Shown here: positions 9,301 through 17,122 of the stretch, one piece after another
How the letters are laid out: every line of letters begins with the position of its first letter
Numbering within the stretch: position 1 is the stretch's first letter
DNA from: Candidatus Avelusimicrobium luingense
GTDB taxonomy: Bacteria > Elusimicrobiota > Elusimicrobia > Elusimicrobiales > Elusimicrobiaceae
Length of the DNA: 64,000 nucleotides
Direction: 5' to 3'
NCBI GenBank assembly: GCA_900315845.1
Contig: OOHK01000001.1
Span: forward strand, 186,001-250,000
Program-made: the position numbers and the translations under genes
Notes under the pieces: model-generated
What the model was told of the DNA's origin: nothing
Database searches by the model: none
Seen by the model: the letters and a program-made list of their open reading frames with translations, nothing else

Positions 9301-11696
9301 CGGCGTTGACAACGTAAGTAATACGAGCAACCGCCGGCGGTCGTACAAACTTGTCCGCTTAAATCTGTGCCCGTAAAAGTGCTGTTTGAATTGGCTCCGG
9401 GCGGGAAAATTTGGTTATGCGCCACGTGACGTTCTATCAGGCTGTTAATACCGCACGTACCGTCCCAACGGCTGTTAAAGTTCATGCGGCCCACGCGGTC
9501 TTCTTCTAATATATTGACTAAATATCCGGTAGGTTTGGAAGGCGTGCCACCATCCATGGTTACTTTCGGAGCCGTTCCGACCGGGGTGGCCGAGTTGGTC
9601 AACACACCGGCGGTAGAGCCACTGCCGTCAAACGTCGTGCCGGGCGTGTAAATGTACCAATAGACTTTAGAAGATTCCGTCGGCGTGTAGGCAATAGACG
9701 CATACGCCGTGGACTTTTTGGTCAAGCCCGACGATACAATATCCGTTAATTTCAACGGATCTAACGATAATTGACGCGTTACCGCGCGGGAGAAATCTAC
9801 GCCGCTCCACTCATCGGCCGATTTGGCTTGCAACGCAACAATATAGTTGCCCGCGGGGAGGAATAACCCCTGGTCGTTGCGGCCGTCCCACGAGTCAAAC
9901 GCTTGGATGTTGACGTCTTTTTCTACGCCTTTCATTCCTTCGCCTAACCGCGGTTGCCAATCTACTAAATTGCGAACGATTAAACCGGATGCCGTCGTCG
10001 TAGAACTACCAATAGCCGTATTGGTACCGTCCGTGTAGGCGATATCATCCCCGTTGGATGCATCAAAAATAGCAATGCGCACATCCGCATCTTTACTTAA
10101 GCGGTATGCATATGTATAAGGTTGTGCATCTACCTTAGTAATGTTACCTACTACGCTGGGCGTGCTGCGTACGGTATGTAAATTGGTTACATCTACCTGT
10201 ATCGGTATTTGGTTCATACCGGGGTAAGCAATCGTGGAGTCAAAAGTAATTTTATCTACGATAACGTTATCGCCGGGCACGTCCGTTTTGACGGTCGCAC
10301 GGAAAGCAAAATTACCATTGGTTTTACCGAATTCCCCGTTGATTTCGTACGAGCCGTCCCATGCGGCGCAGAACGGAATGGCGGCATTACCGTTGGACGA
10401 CGTACCGTCGTTGTTCCAAACAGCATAGTCACAACTGTACCCACCCGAAGTAGTCGCCCCTGCAGGTTTAGTTCCCCCTGTACAGGTACAAGAGTGGGCA
10501 GAATTATCTGCAAAACTTTTACAATCTGAACGAGTACAAGTGTATACTCCGCTACTCTCAGAGCAAGTACCCATACCATCCGTCTCTACATAATACAATG
10601 CTCCGCCGCAAGTGTTACCGCTTTCCACACCGCCCGGGCATTTATATGAACCGCACTTGGCCGATTCTTGGTTCGGGTATAAGTCAATGGTGCGAATGGC
10701 CGGGGTTTCTTCGGGATTTTCCACATTTTTATTGTTGTAATATTTTACAACGTCAAATTTAATATTCTGTAACGGGAACGCAATAGAATAGGTACTGCCG
10801 CCAATCGGTTTATTGTTGCAATACACATTCATACAAAGCGCCAAACAATGGTTCGGATACTCATTTGTTCCGGGCGTTTCCGACGTCGGGAAGGGTTGGT
10901 CGTACTCAATCAACGCGGAACTGACCCACGGGTCATTCCCATGCGACGCACTGGCAGGTTGCGGTTCAAAAATAAAACTACGGTTAGACACACTTCCGTC
11001 CGCAACCGATATCGTGTACGCATTGGGCCCAAACGAGTTCACCTTAAAGCAATATTTTTTTTGCGTGGTGTAAACAGTGTTGTCAAATTCAAGATAGTAA
11101 TATGTGTCCGATCGATAGGCGCCACCCGATGTACGCGGTGCCGCGGAAATAGTCGTACTACACGAGACTTTTGAAAGAGTCAACTCACCGTCATTAACCG
11201 ATTCCGCTACAGAAGTAACGACTGTTTCACTTGTCATCGTCGGGGCCCATGTACTGCCGCTTGTTCCGGCTTTTACTACCGTGTAATACGTGTAATTTCC
11301 CACCGGACCACGTCTAAAACAATTACCTACGCTGTAACTATGATTTGCCACCCAATCTACGCCACAAAACCATCTTGTCGCTAGATTTTCAGTTGTCGTA
11401 ATATAGTGGGCGGTTCCATCGTGATAAACGTTAAGAGTCTGACTGTAACTTAAACGCGTCAGCAAATCTTCATTCGTTTCCGAACCCGCATTGCGCGTAC
11501 CCGTGCTACCGGTAGTATAATCGCAATACATGGCCTTTTCGCTACCCGGATTATTTTGGTAGAACACACCGGCGTAACGGACTTCGGCCGATTGGGCAAA
11601 CGACGGTATTTCCGCCGCCACCAAAACAAACAGCAAGGCCGCCAACAAGGCCGCTTTGCCGACGATAATACGAATTAAATTTCTGTTATTTTTCAT
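6312..11696 (-). CDS. Giant secreted protein with FlgD-Ig-like repeats, first gene of the Tad operon
   Basis: 1794 residues with a Sec signal peptide (hydrophobic core ~14-29, cleavage near SFAQS). The N-terminal ~500 residues are rich in Ser/Thr/Tyr and include a Cys-dense stretch around 370-430 (CTCTGG, CSESSG, CTRSDC), suggesting disulphides. Later come at least four FlgD-Ig-like units marked by WDGRNDQG-LPAGNY, WDGRDDAG-VTPGTY, WDGTDNNG-VKPGIY and WDGTDYAG-VPDGTY. The C-terminus (~1650-1794) is a further FlgD-Ig-like or T9SS-sorting-like domain: FFYPNPLTD, VSIKFFNLAGDLV, then WDRTNQHGKKVARGVYFG and a basic end. Such domains occur on exported surface proteins. Heading an operon with a PorV homologue and Tad genes, it may be a surface adhesin or pilus-associated protein. 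Function is inferred; the exact family of the N-terminal half is unknown to me. Confidence 0.88.
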   Translation of the reverse strand: MKNNRNLIRIIVGKAALLAALLFVLVAAEIPSFAQSAEVRYAGVFYQNNPGSEKAMYCDYTTGSTGTRNAGSETNEDLLTRLSYSQTLNVYHDGTAHYITTTENLATRWFCGVDWVANHSYSVGNCFRRGPVGNYTYYTVVKAGTSGSTWAPTMTSETVVTSVAESVNDGELTLSKVSCSTTISAAPRTSGGAYRSDTYYYLEFDNTVYTTQKKYCFKVNSFGPNAYTISVADGSVSNRSFIFEPQPASASHGNDPWVSSALIEYDQPFPTSETPGTNEYPNHCLALCMNVYCNNKPIGGSTYSIAFPLQNIKFDVVKYYNNKNVENPEETPAIRTIDLYPNQESAKCGSYKCPGGVESGNTCGGALYYVETDGMGTCSESSGVYTCTRSDCKSFADNSAHSCTCTGGTKPAGATTSGGYSCDYAVWNNDGTSSNGNAAIPFCAAWDGSYEINGEFGKTNGNFAFRATVKTDVPGDNVIVDKITFDSTIAYPGMNQIPIQVDVTNLHTVRSTPSVVGNITKVDAQPYTYAYRLSKDADVRIAIFDASNGDDIAYTDGTNTAIGSSTTTASGLIVRNLVDWQPRLGEGMKGVEKDVNIQAFDSWDGRNDQGLFLPAGNYIVALQAKSADEWSGVDFSRAVTRQLSLDPLKLTDIVSSGLTKKSTAYASIAYTPTESSKVYWYIYTPGTTFDGSGSTAGVLTNSATPVGTAPKVTMDGGTPSKPTGYLVNILEEDRVGRMNFNSRWDGTCGINSLIERHVAHNQIFPPGANSNSTFTGTDLSGQVCTTAGGCSYYLRCQRRYAQGEKLSTGAVCTDAAGCEETFAYGAPMNDGNYVYALWAEIPYNGKYVNAVGGNGTPAFTAGAECANPTNVTGTANDAEINRQCFTGVKTLKYNTGEIAIERGVVDVTIQPVSYATVGSSPTAYGLDPFIFKYSIARDATAIAKVTNTAGVDVKYLTPEEGVTQVAQQMNTLSWDGRDDAGRMVTPGTYMFVVETKDAMFPAVTNRASAVFPVDMYRVVDLSTTDVYGDSEARATLSYSLSKAMSVQLNIYNKDVVIPDYTSGAGEYTNVTGTATGVTYAANTGVAVTATLSDASTFNGTATADVVLDTANPPTYRDTITVSPNPLYDGTSTVCTVTNPSSCAYRVNILREYITVPTTTAVWPPRICDQNTDGGANTVFYVATDPEVTAGTATVGAVAPRKQPKCIYVKDAFFTNYPANANIAASGVVDVRLQPIKTFERSSLKPGDGLQITEEWDALYFRNPVSAACAGATDLRQCSYEMVPDGQYPFFVSARSNEPFDRYYSDGTEPIPGTTPVQKYLPGAPFKNSSETITQSYLYATDKNVGKVNVTRGAVYFLDGSTVVYPNAPQLFNVSSGPVFVPPYEINFSVSRAATVEIAIVALQAGVCNPDPAIHQDLKNNAPGDVCKFLSTMTIANTGHFDPNIVRKAYWDGTDNNGFYVKPGIYEVRLTARNYPNPDLYEPTVKQITLNADLLKVFDLLEADGYSISQRGTTMRIGYQISVPMKVALQIFKPGTTIYDYEKGTLRNPTTGTEVKDIREVLVKSIVGIRPATTLIEEIWDGTDYAGQEVPDGTYPFRFVTALNSADIDSVTGEMLAGDDSSATPTDWKIQRVADTYEYQNLHKATIAIGDGRFVCADWEKTVFFYPNPLTDASKGTLEITKMPVPGEVSIKFFNLAGDLVREGNYECVDANNYMVTMGNSLAFNPDNTPEGSSVMTPQQLDDYPNVRNAALRCRWDRTNQHGKKVARGVYFGLVDFKARMGREHCQKVVKVLIP

Positions 11697-11931
11697 GTGT
11701 ATATTTCCCTTTTAATTGGGTATCCTTTTTCAAATTTTATCACAGCGTTTGCGACGTAAAAATAATAGTACGCGCAAGGCGGCGCGTTTAGATTTCTCAA
11801 AAACACGCCGACATAGTACTATTACATTTTTACAACTTTTGAAAGGCTTGTCAAGTTTTTTTTGACGGAAAATTTGACGAAAAAAAGAAAAGCGAAAACC
11901 ATATAACCGAAATATATATATATATAATTAA
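11697..11931. other. Intergenic leader region of the Tad operon
   Basis: No gene seen. On the minus strand it forms the ~130 nt leader of the giant-protein mRNA, including an imperfect hairpin at 11777-11807 (CGGCG..CGCCG with GTTT/AAAC inside). Further right are a duplicated TTTGACG motif (11871-11889) and an AT repeat (11913-11925). A ribosome site AAGGGA precedes the ATG at 11696. No known riboswitch was recognised. Confidence 0.5.
11827..11854 (-). promoter_or_regulatory. Putative sigma-70 promoter of the giant-protein/Tad operon
   Basis: On the minus strand TTGACA (11849-11854) is followed by a 16-base spacer and TAAAAA (11827-11832). It is the best match upstream of the 11696 start and would give a 5' leader of about 130 nt. 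Prediction from consensus only. Confidence 0.5.
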
Positions 11932-11964
11932 AAAAATCTCACCCAAGAGAGTGAGATTTTTTCT
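11932..11964 (-). terminator. Rho-independent terminator after the GAF-GGDEF gene
   Basis: Inverted repeat AAAATCTCAC / GTGAGATTTT with a short loop, followed on the minus strand by a T run. It begins 16 bases after the stop at 11980 and closes the long minus-strand housekeeping operon. Confidence 0.85.
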
Positions 11965-11979
11965 TATAAACAGATCTTC

Positions 11980-13506
11980 TTATTTATCGGTTTTTTCGTC
12001 GGTAGGTTCGTTTTGTTGCACTTGGTCGGCAACTTCGCGGTACACCGCAAAACTGCCCCGCCCGTGTTGCTTAACCACGTACAACGCTTGGTCGGCCTTT
12101 TCCAACAAATCTTGCGTGGTGGTAGCATCGGACGGATAAGAAGATATCCCTTGGCTGATACTTAAATGTTCCGGTTCAATAGCATCCCGGTCCGGCAAGG
12201 TAATATCGCAAATGCGCGATTGCAAACGGCGAGCGATTACTTTGGCTTCTTCACTATTGGTACGCGGGAGCATAATGATCATTTCGTCCCCACCGAAACG
12301 GCAAGGCACATCCGTCTGCCGTAAAGATGAGCGAATAATTTTACTGACCGCTTTTAATGCCCAGTCGCCGATTTGGTGCCCGTGTTTATCGTTAATTTGT
12401 TTGAACCAGTCAATATCCATGATAATCAGCGAGAGCGACAACCCAAACCGTTTGGCCCGGTAAATTTCTTCGGCAAATTTTTCGTTAAAATAACGGCGTA
12501 CCGGCAGTTTAGTCAGTTCATCATAATTGGAAAGTTCCTGCACGCGCTCAAACAGACGGGCATTATCAATAGTTAACGCCAGTTGCGTAGCAAACTGTTG
12601 TAAAGAAATAAAGTCCAAATATCCTATTTTCCGACGGGATAAAATATTATCAAACGTCAAGAAACCCACTTTTGTACGCTGCACTTTAAGCGGCAGATAA
12701 ATAACACTGCGTATCGCGCGGTACGTGGCGGGCGAATCAAATACTTCTTTTAAAATTTGTTTTTCTTCGTCGCGCAAACTATCGCCCGATTCATGCGTAA
12801 CATTGCCCGAAATATCTACCCCAAGTACCGATTTAATACGCGAACCTTCGGAATTGGTCAAATATAAGTGTACTCGGTCAAAATGGAAATAGCGTTGTAC
12901 CCCTTTCAAAATAAGTTCCAAACCGTCGTTTAAGCGTAATGACGAAGCAAAAATGGTGGACAAATCATTGAGTGCCGTAGAGATATTAAGACGTTGGTTT
13001 TTGGCTTGGTCAATTTCGGTATTATGTAAATTATGGGAAATCTCTTGCCCCAAATCTTTAATTAAATCAATTTCTTGCGATGTGAAAACGCGTTTTTTGC
13101 GGAAGCGCTCTAAACGAAGCACCCCTACTTTTTCGCGCATAATAGAGCGGACTTCGCCCGATTTTAATTCCATCGTCGGGCGTAACCACCGGATGAGCAC
13201 ATACAAGGCCGGGTAACTTAAATCCGTCGTTTCCGCTACCCCTTCTTGTAACAACTGACGTAAAAAGGAAGGCTCGTTGGCTACGGAAATATCTTCCTGC
13301 ATATCCATGCAGTACTCTTTTTTGCACATCATCTTAAGTGATAAAATGGCCCGTTCCTGTTGCCAATCAAAAAAATACACCCGGTCTAATTTGAATAAAT
13401 CACGCAAGGCAGGCAAGGCACATTCCAACAGTTCGCGTTTGTCTTGGAACGATTGGTTTAACTCTTTATGAAATTTATAAAGTGTATATGATTTCTTATC
13501 AAACAT
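11980..13506 (-). CDS. GAF-GAF-GGDEF diguanylate cyclase
   Basis: Probable cytoplasmic sensor enzyme that makes cyclic di-GMP from two GTP; 508 residues with no membrane segment. Residues ~1-165 and ~175-335 look like two GAF domains (VYFFDWQQERAILSL; FHFDRVHLYLTNSEG, then IRSVIYLPLKVQRTKVGFL). The GGDEF domain (~340-495) starts LTKLPVRRYFNEKFAEE and has the MDIDWFKQINDKHGH metal/substrate segment. Its signature is GGDEM at ~404-408 instead of GGDEF/GGEEF; the last position is tolerant, so activity is plausible. RQTD five residues upstream is an intact RxxD inhibitory I-site. It lies 4 bases after a binding-protein-like gene and ends its operon, so the two may form one signalling unit (inference). 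Confidence 0.9.
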   Translation of the reverse strand: MFDKKSYTLYKFHKELNQSFQDKRELLECALPALRDLFKLDRVYFFDWQQERAILSLKMMCKKEYCMDMQEDISVANEPSFLRQLLQEGVAETTDLSYPALYVLIRWLRPTMELKSGEVRSIMREKVGVLRLERFRKKRVFTSQEIDLIKDLGQEISHNLHNTEIDQAKNQRLNISTALNDLSTIFASSLRLNDGLELILKGVQRYFHFDRVHLYLTNSEGSRIKSVLGVDISGNVTHESGDSLRDEEKQILKEVFDSPATYRAIRSVIYLPLKVQRTKVGFLTFDNILSRRKIGYLDFISLQQFATQLALTIDNARLFERVQELSNYDELTKLPVRRYFNEKFAEEIYRAKRFGLSLSLIIMDIDWFKQINDKHGHQIGDWALKAVSKIIRSSLRQTDVPCRFGGDEMIIMLPRTNSEEAKVIARRLQSRICDITLPDRDAIEPEHLSISQGISSYPSDATTTQDLLEKADQALYVVKQHGRGSFAVYREVADQVQQNEPTDEKTDK

Positions 13507-13509
13507 ACC

Positions 13510-14709
13510 TTACCCCTTATAAATGGAAAGCAGAAATTCTATTTCTTTAGCGGTTAAATCTAACTCACGGTCTAACAAGGCCGGCGTAAAACGGTTTTCC
13601 ACAATTTGCGTGGCGCACATGGCAAGCACCCGTTTGAGAATTTCCATTACCGTTCCCATAATGACCATATTGGGTAAAATGTGAGCGGTAGGTAAAATTT
13701 CTTTGTAAATCTGCAACCGGGGTGTGGAAGAAATTAACGGCTCAAACGCTTCTTCAAACGCCGGGAAAACTTCAATCATTTTAGCGTAGCGCAGTTGGAT
13801 ATCGGGCCGCGCGCAGAATTTAATAAATTTAAGGGAATCTTTTTTATGTTGGGAGAACGTACTGATAAACCAGTTCATCCCCGATAAATACGAGGCCGTT
13901 TTCTCCCCCGCCGCCGGAACAGGAAGCGTCTGCACCCGCACGCCGCGGCGCGCACTAAACGAACCGATACCTTGTTTGCGTGAAATCATCATACTGGCTT
14001 TGCCGGAAACAATCGTCCCTAACGAGCCGCGCTCGCGCAGAATGGGCATATACTCTTTTAATGCTAGCGTAATATAATCGCGCAGGGCATCCTTAAATTC
14101 TTTGGAACCCACCAGCGTAGCCGCATAATCTTCGGTAAAAAAGTTGAGGCCCCGGCTCCACACACAAGGCAAAGCACTACGCATAGAAAGCGAACCGCGC
14201 CAATCGCTATTTTGCATAGGATAATAACCGGGCACATCGCCGAAAGTTTCACGTAAGGCGGCACAAATAGATAATAAACCGCTCCATGTTTTTAAGTCTT
14301 CTTCCGGATGGGCGGAAACCAATTTCAAATGGTCCGCGCGGTAGTGAAGAGCACTTAAATCAAACCACCACGGATACGAATAAATATCTTTCGTACCGGG
14401 TTGATAACAATTTTCTTTAAGCGGTAATAAACAATCGGTCAGCGACAATCCCGGGTCTAACTGCGAGAGATTTTCCATAACCCCCGCACGTAATAACAAG
14501 GCTGTCCAATAATGGGGAATTTGTATCAAATCGGGTTTTTCTTCATGGGAAGGATCTTTGAGCGTAAATACACGCCGCCATAAAACGTTGCGCGTAAATA
14601 CACGAACGGTCACATCAACCGATGGGTTCTCTTTCTTAAATAAAGAAACCAACGTCGCATAATCTTCCATCGTTCTCGCGCCCGAATCAGGCATTACCCA
14701 TAACAACAT
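13510..14709 (-). CDS. Family 1 solute-binding-protein homologue without signal peptide
   Basis: 399 residues resembling bacterial extracellular (sugar) solute-binding proteins of ABC transporters: LLWVMPDSGARTMEDYATLVSLF at the start, PDLIQIPHYWTALLLRAGVMENLSQLD, YPWWFDLSALHYRADHL, and SGMNWFISTFSQHKKDSLKFI further on. Unlike the family, it has no signal peptide: it starts directly at the first strand of the mature fold. The start is well supported, with AAGGAG seven bases before ATG and the tsaD stop just upstream, leaving no room for a leader. It may therefore be a cytoplasmic ligand sensor. No permease or ATPase genes are nearby. It is followed within 4 bases by a GAF-GGDEF gene. Confidence 0.8.
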   Translation of the reverse strand: MLLWVMPDSGARTMEDYATLVSLFKKENPSVDVTVRVFTRNVLWRRVFTLKDPSHEEKPDLIQIPHYWTALLLRAGVMENLSQLDPGLSLTDCLLPLKENCYQPGTKDIYSYPWWFDLSALHYRADHLKLVSAHPEEDLKTWSGLLSICAALRETFGDVPGYYPMQNSDWRGSLSMRSALPCVWSRGLNFFTEDYAATLVGSKEFKDALRDYITLALKEYMPILRERGSLGTIVSGKASMMISRKQGIGSFSARRGVRVQTLPVPAAGEKTASYLSGMNWFISTFSQHKKDSLKFIKFCARPDIQLRYAKMIEVFPAFEEAFEPLISSTPRLQIYKEILPTAHILPNMVIMGTVMEILKRVLAMCATQIVENRFTPALLDRELDLTAKEIEFLLSIYKG

Positions 14710-14719
14710 ACTGTACTCC

Positions 14720-15742
14720 TTACTTCCCCCAACTACGAACTTTCATGTTTGGATCAATGTTAATATTGTCCTTAAGCGGTTTTCCACTCGCTTGAGCGTA
14801 TTGTATCTTTTTATACGCGGCTAATGCAATCATCGCGGCATTGTCTGAGGATAACTTACGCTCTACAAACCGTACGTTTATCCCTTTGGCTCCGGCGCGC
14901 GCTTGCATGGTTTCACGCAAGAGCGTATTGGCAGCCACCCCCCCGCCTACTGCAATAGATTTTACCTTATATTTCGTAACCGCTAACAAGGTTTTTGTAA
15001 CCAGTGTATCTACAACGGCTTGTTCAAAACTGGCGCATACATCGGGAATATTAGGAGTTTGGTGATCGCGCAAGTAATAACTGACGGCCGTTTTCAAACC
15101 ACTAAAGGAAAATTCCCAAGTACCGGGTAATAATGGGCGCGGAAACGCAATGGCATCGCGCCGCCCGGACAGGGCTTGTTTAGATACTTGCGGCCCACCG
15201 GGATACGCAAGCCCTAATAATTTGGCGACTTTATCAAAGGCTTCGCCCGCCGCATCATCACGTGTGCGACCCAATACCTTATAATTACCATAGCCTTTTA
15301 CATACCACAATTCGGTATGCCCACCGGAAACAACTAACGCAATGAGCGGAAATTGTAACCGTTCTTGAGCGGTAGTTCCTTCAAAATCACACGCAAACAA
15401 ATGGCCTTCCAAATGGTTCACACCGATAAGCGGCACTTGCTTAAATTCAGCCAACGTTTGTGCCGCCACACGTCCCACCATCAGCCCGCCGGGCAACCCG
15501 GGGCCGCTGGCAAACGCCACATAATCTAACGGGTGGTTGCCAAGAGCCTCGTTAATAACCGTAGCAATCTTGGCGGCATGGGCGCGGCTGGCCAGTTCCG
15601 GCACAACGCCATGGTATTTTTTATGTTCTTCTATTTGAGAGTAAATCACGTTACTGACAAGTTCCCGCCCGCCTATAAGCAGCGCGGCGGAAGTCTCATC
15701 ACACGTAGATTCAATCCCTAAAATAGCCAACTCTTTTTTCAT
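14720..15742 (-). CDS. tsaD: tRNA threonylcarbamoyladenosine transferase TsaD
   Basis: Transfers the threonylcarbamoyl group to A37 of ANN-decoding tRNAs with TsaB and TsaE, in the cytoplasm. 340 residues, the normal length. It opens LAILGIESTCDETSAALL, the ASKHA nucleotide-binding start of the Kae1/TsaD family, with VPELASRAHA, then the metal-binding NHLEGH near 110-115, SGGHTELW, and GGVAANTLLRE and SSDNAAMIA at the C-terminal half. It sits two bases downstream of the S41 protease gene within the long minus-strand operon. TsaB and TsaE are not in the window. Confidence 0.97.
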   Translation of the reverse strand: MKKELAILGIESTCDETSAALLIGGRELVSNVIYSQIEEHKKYHGVVPELASRAHAAKIATVINEALGNHPLDYVAFASGPGLPGGLMVGRVAAQTLAEFKQVPLIGVNHLEGHLFACDFEGTTAQERLQFPLIALVVSGGHTELWYVKGYGNYKVLGRTRDDAAGEAFDKVAKLLGLAYPGGPQVSKQALSGRRDAIAFPRPLLPGTWEFSFSGLKTAVSYYLRDHQTPNIPDVCASFEQAVVDTLVTKTLLAVTKYKVKSIAVGGGVAANTLLRETMQARAGAKGINVRFVERKLSSDNAAMIALAAYKKIQYAQASGKPLKDNINIDPNMKVRSWGK

Positions 15743-15744
15743 AG

Positions 15745-17118
15745 TTATTTATCGGTCTTATCAGATTTAGTATCGGTATCTTTACCCGATTTTTTGGCTT
15801 TTTCCGCCTTGCGCTTGGCTACTTCTTCTTGGGTTTTAGCCTTAGCCTCTTCTAATTTTTCTTTCCCCGTCAAAATAGCCACGGCTTTGTCTAATACCGG
15901 GTCTTTTGCCTTAAATTCCAAAACCGGGTCTTTTTGCCCGGGAGTATAGACAACTTCCCGATAAGGATCAAAAACTTTAATTTCGTCATCGGCTTTAACA
16001 ATCACTTCCACATCCGGGAAAATGCCGCCTTCCTCCGATTTTTCTTTATCGCGGTAGTCGCGTTGGATCAGCCGACCAAGCGGTGTATAATACCGGGCAA
16101 TCGTCAAGCGTAGCCCAGCCCCACCGGGAAGCGGCATTACTTGTTGTACGCTAGCCTTACCGAAAGTGCGTTGTCCCACCACAAAGGCACGCTCATGGTC
16201 TTGCAAGGCGCCGGACACAATTTCACTGGCACTGGCCGATCCTTGGTTGACCAAGACCGCCATGGGAATATTTATATATTCACCATCAGACGAAGTTTTA
16301 AATTCCTGGTAATATTCTTTTTTGCGCCCTTGCGTGTAAACAATCATTTTATCAGTGGCCAAAAAGAGTTTGGAAATATCAACGGCGCCGGAAAGAAGCC
16401 CTCCGGGGTTAAAGCGTAAATCTAAAATCAGGGAAGTCATCCCTTGTTTTTGCAAGGCGGTTAACGCTTTTTTGACTTCTTCCAAACTATGTCCCGAAAA
16501 ATCTACCATATATAAGTAACCTACTTTTTGCGGTAACATACGGAAATACACCACTTCCGGAATAATTCGTTCGCGTTTCAACTTAAAATCAATTACCTTA
16601 TATCCGCCTGTTTTTTCATCTTTACGGCTAATTGTCAATTTGACTTTACTGCCCAACGGTCCGCGCATAAGTTCTACGGCATCATCCAGTGTCATGTTAG
16701 AAATATCTTTATCATCTACAAACAAAACACGATCACCGGGCATGATGTTAGCGCGGTAAGCCGGAGTTCCCGGCACAGGCGTGACGATCGTAACAAAATC
16801 GTCTTTTTTCTGCAAACGCGCTCCAATTCCGCCAAATTCACCACGTGTATCGTTTTTAAGATTTTTATAATCTTTCGGATCTAAATACTGGGAGAAATCA
16901 TCTAATTCCCCCACTACGCCGCGAATCGCCCCGGTAATGAGTTTATCGGTATCGGTTTTTTCCACATAATTCTCTTTGACAAATTCAATCACATCCACCA
17001 GCATACGGAATTTTTGCAAACTGCGCTCCGCTGTCCCATAGGCATAGGGGAATAAGGTTCCTATAAAAAATACAGATGCGGCTAAAATAGCATAACGATT
17101 TAATTTTTTATCCTTCAT
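15745..17118 (-). CDS. S41 C-terminal processing peptidase (CtpA/Prc family)
   Basis: Membrane-anchored periplasmic serine protease, 457 residues. An N-terminal membrane segment (~9-27), a PDZ domain (~85-165, GIGARLQKKDDFVTIVTPV and PGDRVLFVDDKDI), then the S41 catalytic core: NQGSASASEIVSGAL with the nucleophile Ser near 294, and QRTFGKASVQ with the catalytic Lys near 319. The last ~50 residues are Lys/Glu rich and end KSDKTDK. It follows an EnvC-like gene by 4 bases, and ftsX lies just before that, an arrangement (FtsX, EnvC-like, CtpA) recurring in many bacteria and linked to cell-wall remodelling at division. Confidence 0.95.
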   Translation of the reverse strand: MKDKKLNRYAILAASVFFIGTLFPYAYGTAERSLQKFRMLVDVIEFVKENYVEKTDTDKLITGAIRGVVGELDDFSQYLDPKDYKNLKNDTRGEFGGIGARLQKKDDFVTIVTPVPGTPAYRANIMPGDRVLFVDDKDISNMTLDDAVELMRGPLGSKVKLTISRKDEKTGGYKVIDFKLKRERIIPEVVYFRMLPQKVGYLYMVDFSGHSLEEVKKALTALQKQGMTSLILDLRFNPGGLLSGAVDISKLFLATDKMIVYTQGRKKEYYQEFKTSSDGEYINIPMAVLVNQGSASASEIVSGALQDHERAFVVGQRTFGKASVQQVMPLPGGAGLRLTIARYYTPLGRLIQRDYRDKEKSEEGGIFPDVEVIVKADDEIKVFDPYREVVYTPGQKDPVLEFKAKDPVLDKAVAILTGKEKLEEAKAKTQEEVAKRKAEKAKKSGKDTDTKSDKTDK

Positions 17119-17122
17119 AATT

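Noticed and set aside
11913-11925. AT dinucleotide repeat as a microsatellite phase switch
   Set aside because: It lies upstream of the predicted -35 of the Tad operon and near a terminator, so no effect on a promoter or frame is evident.
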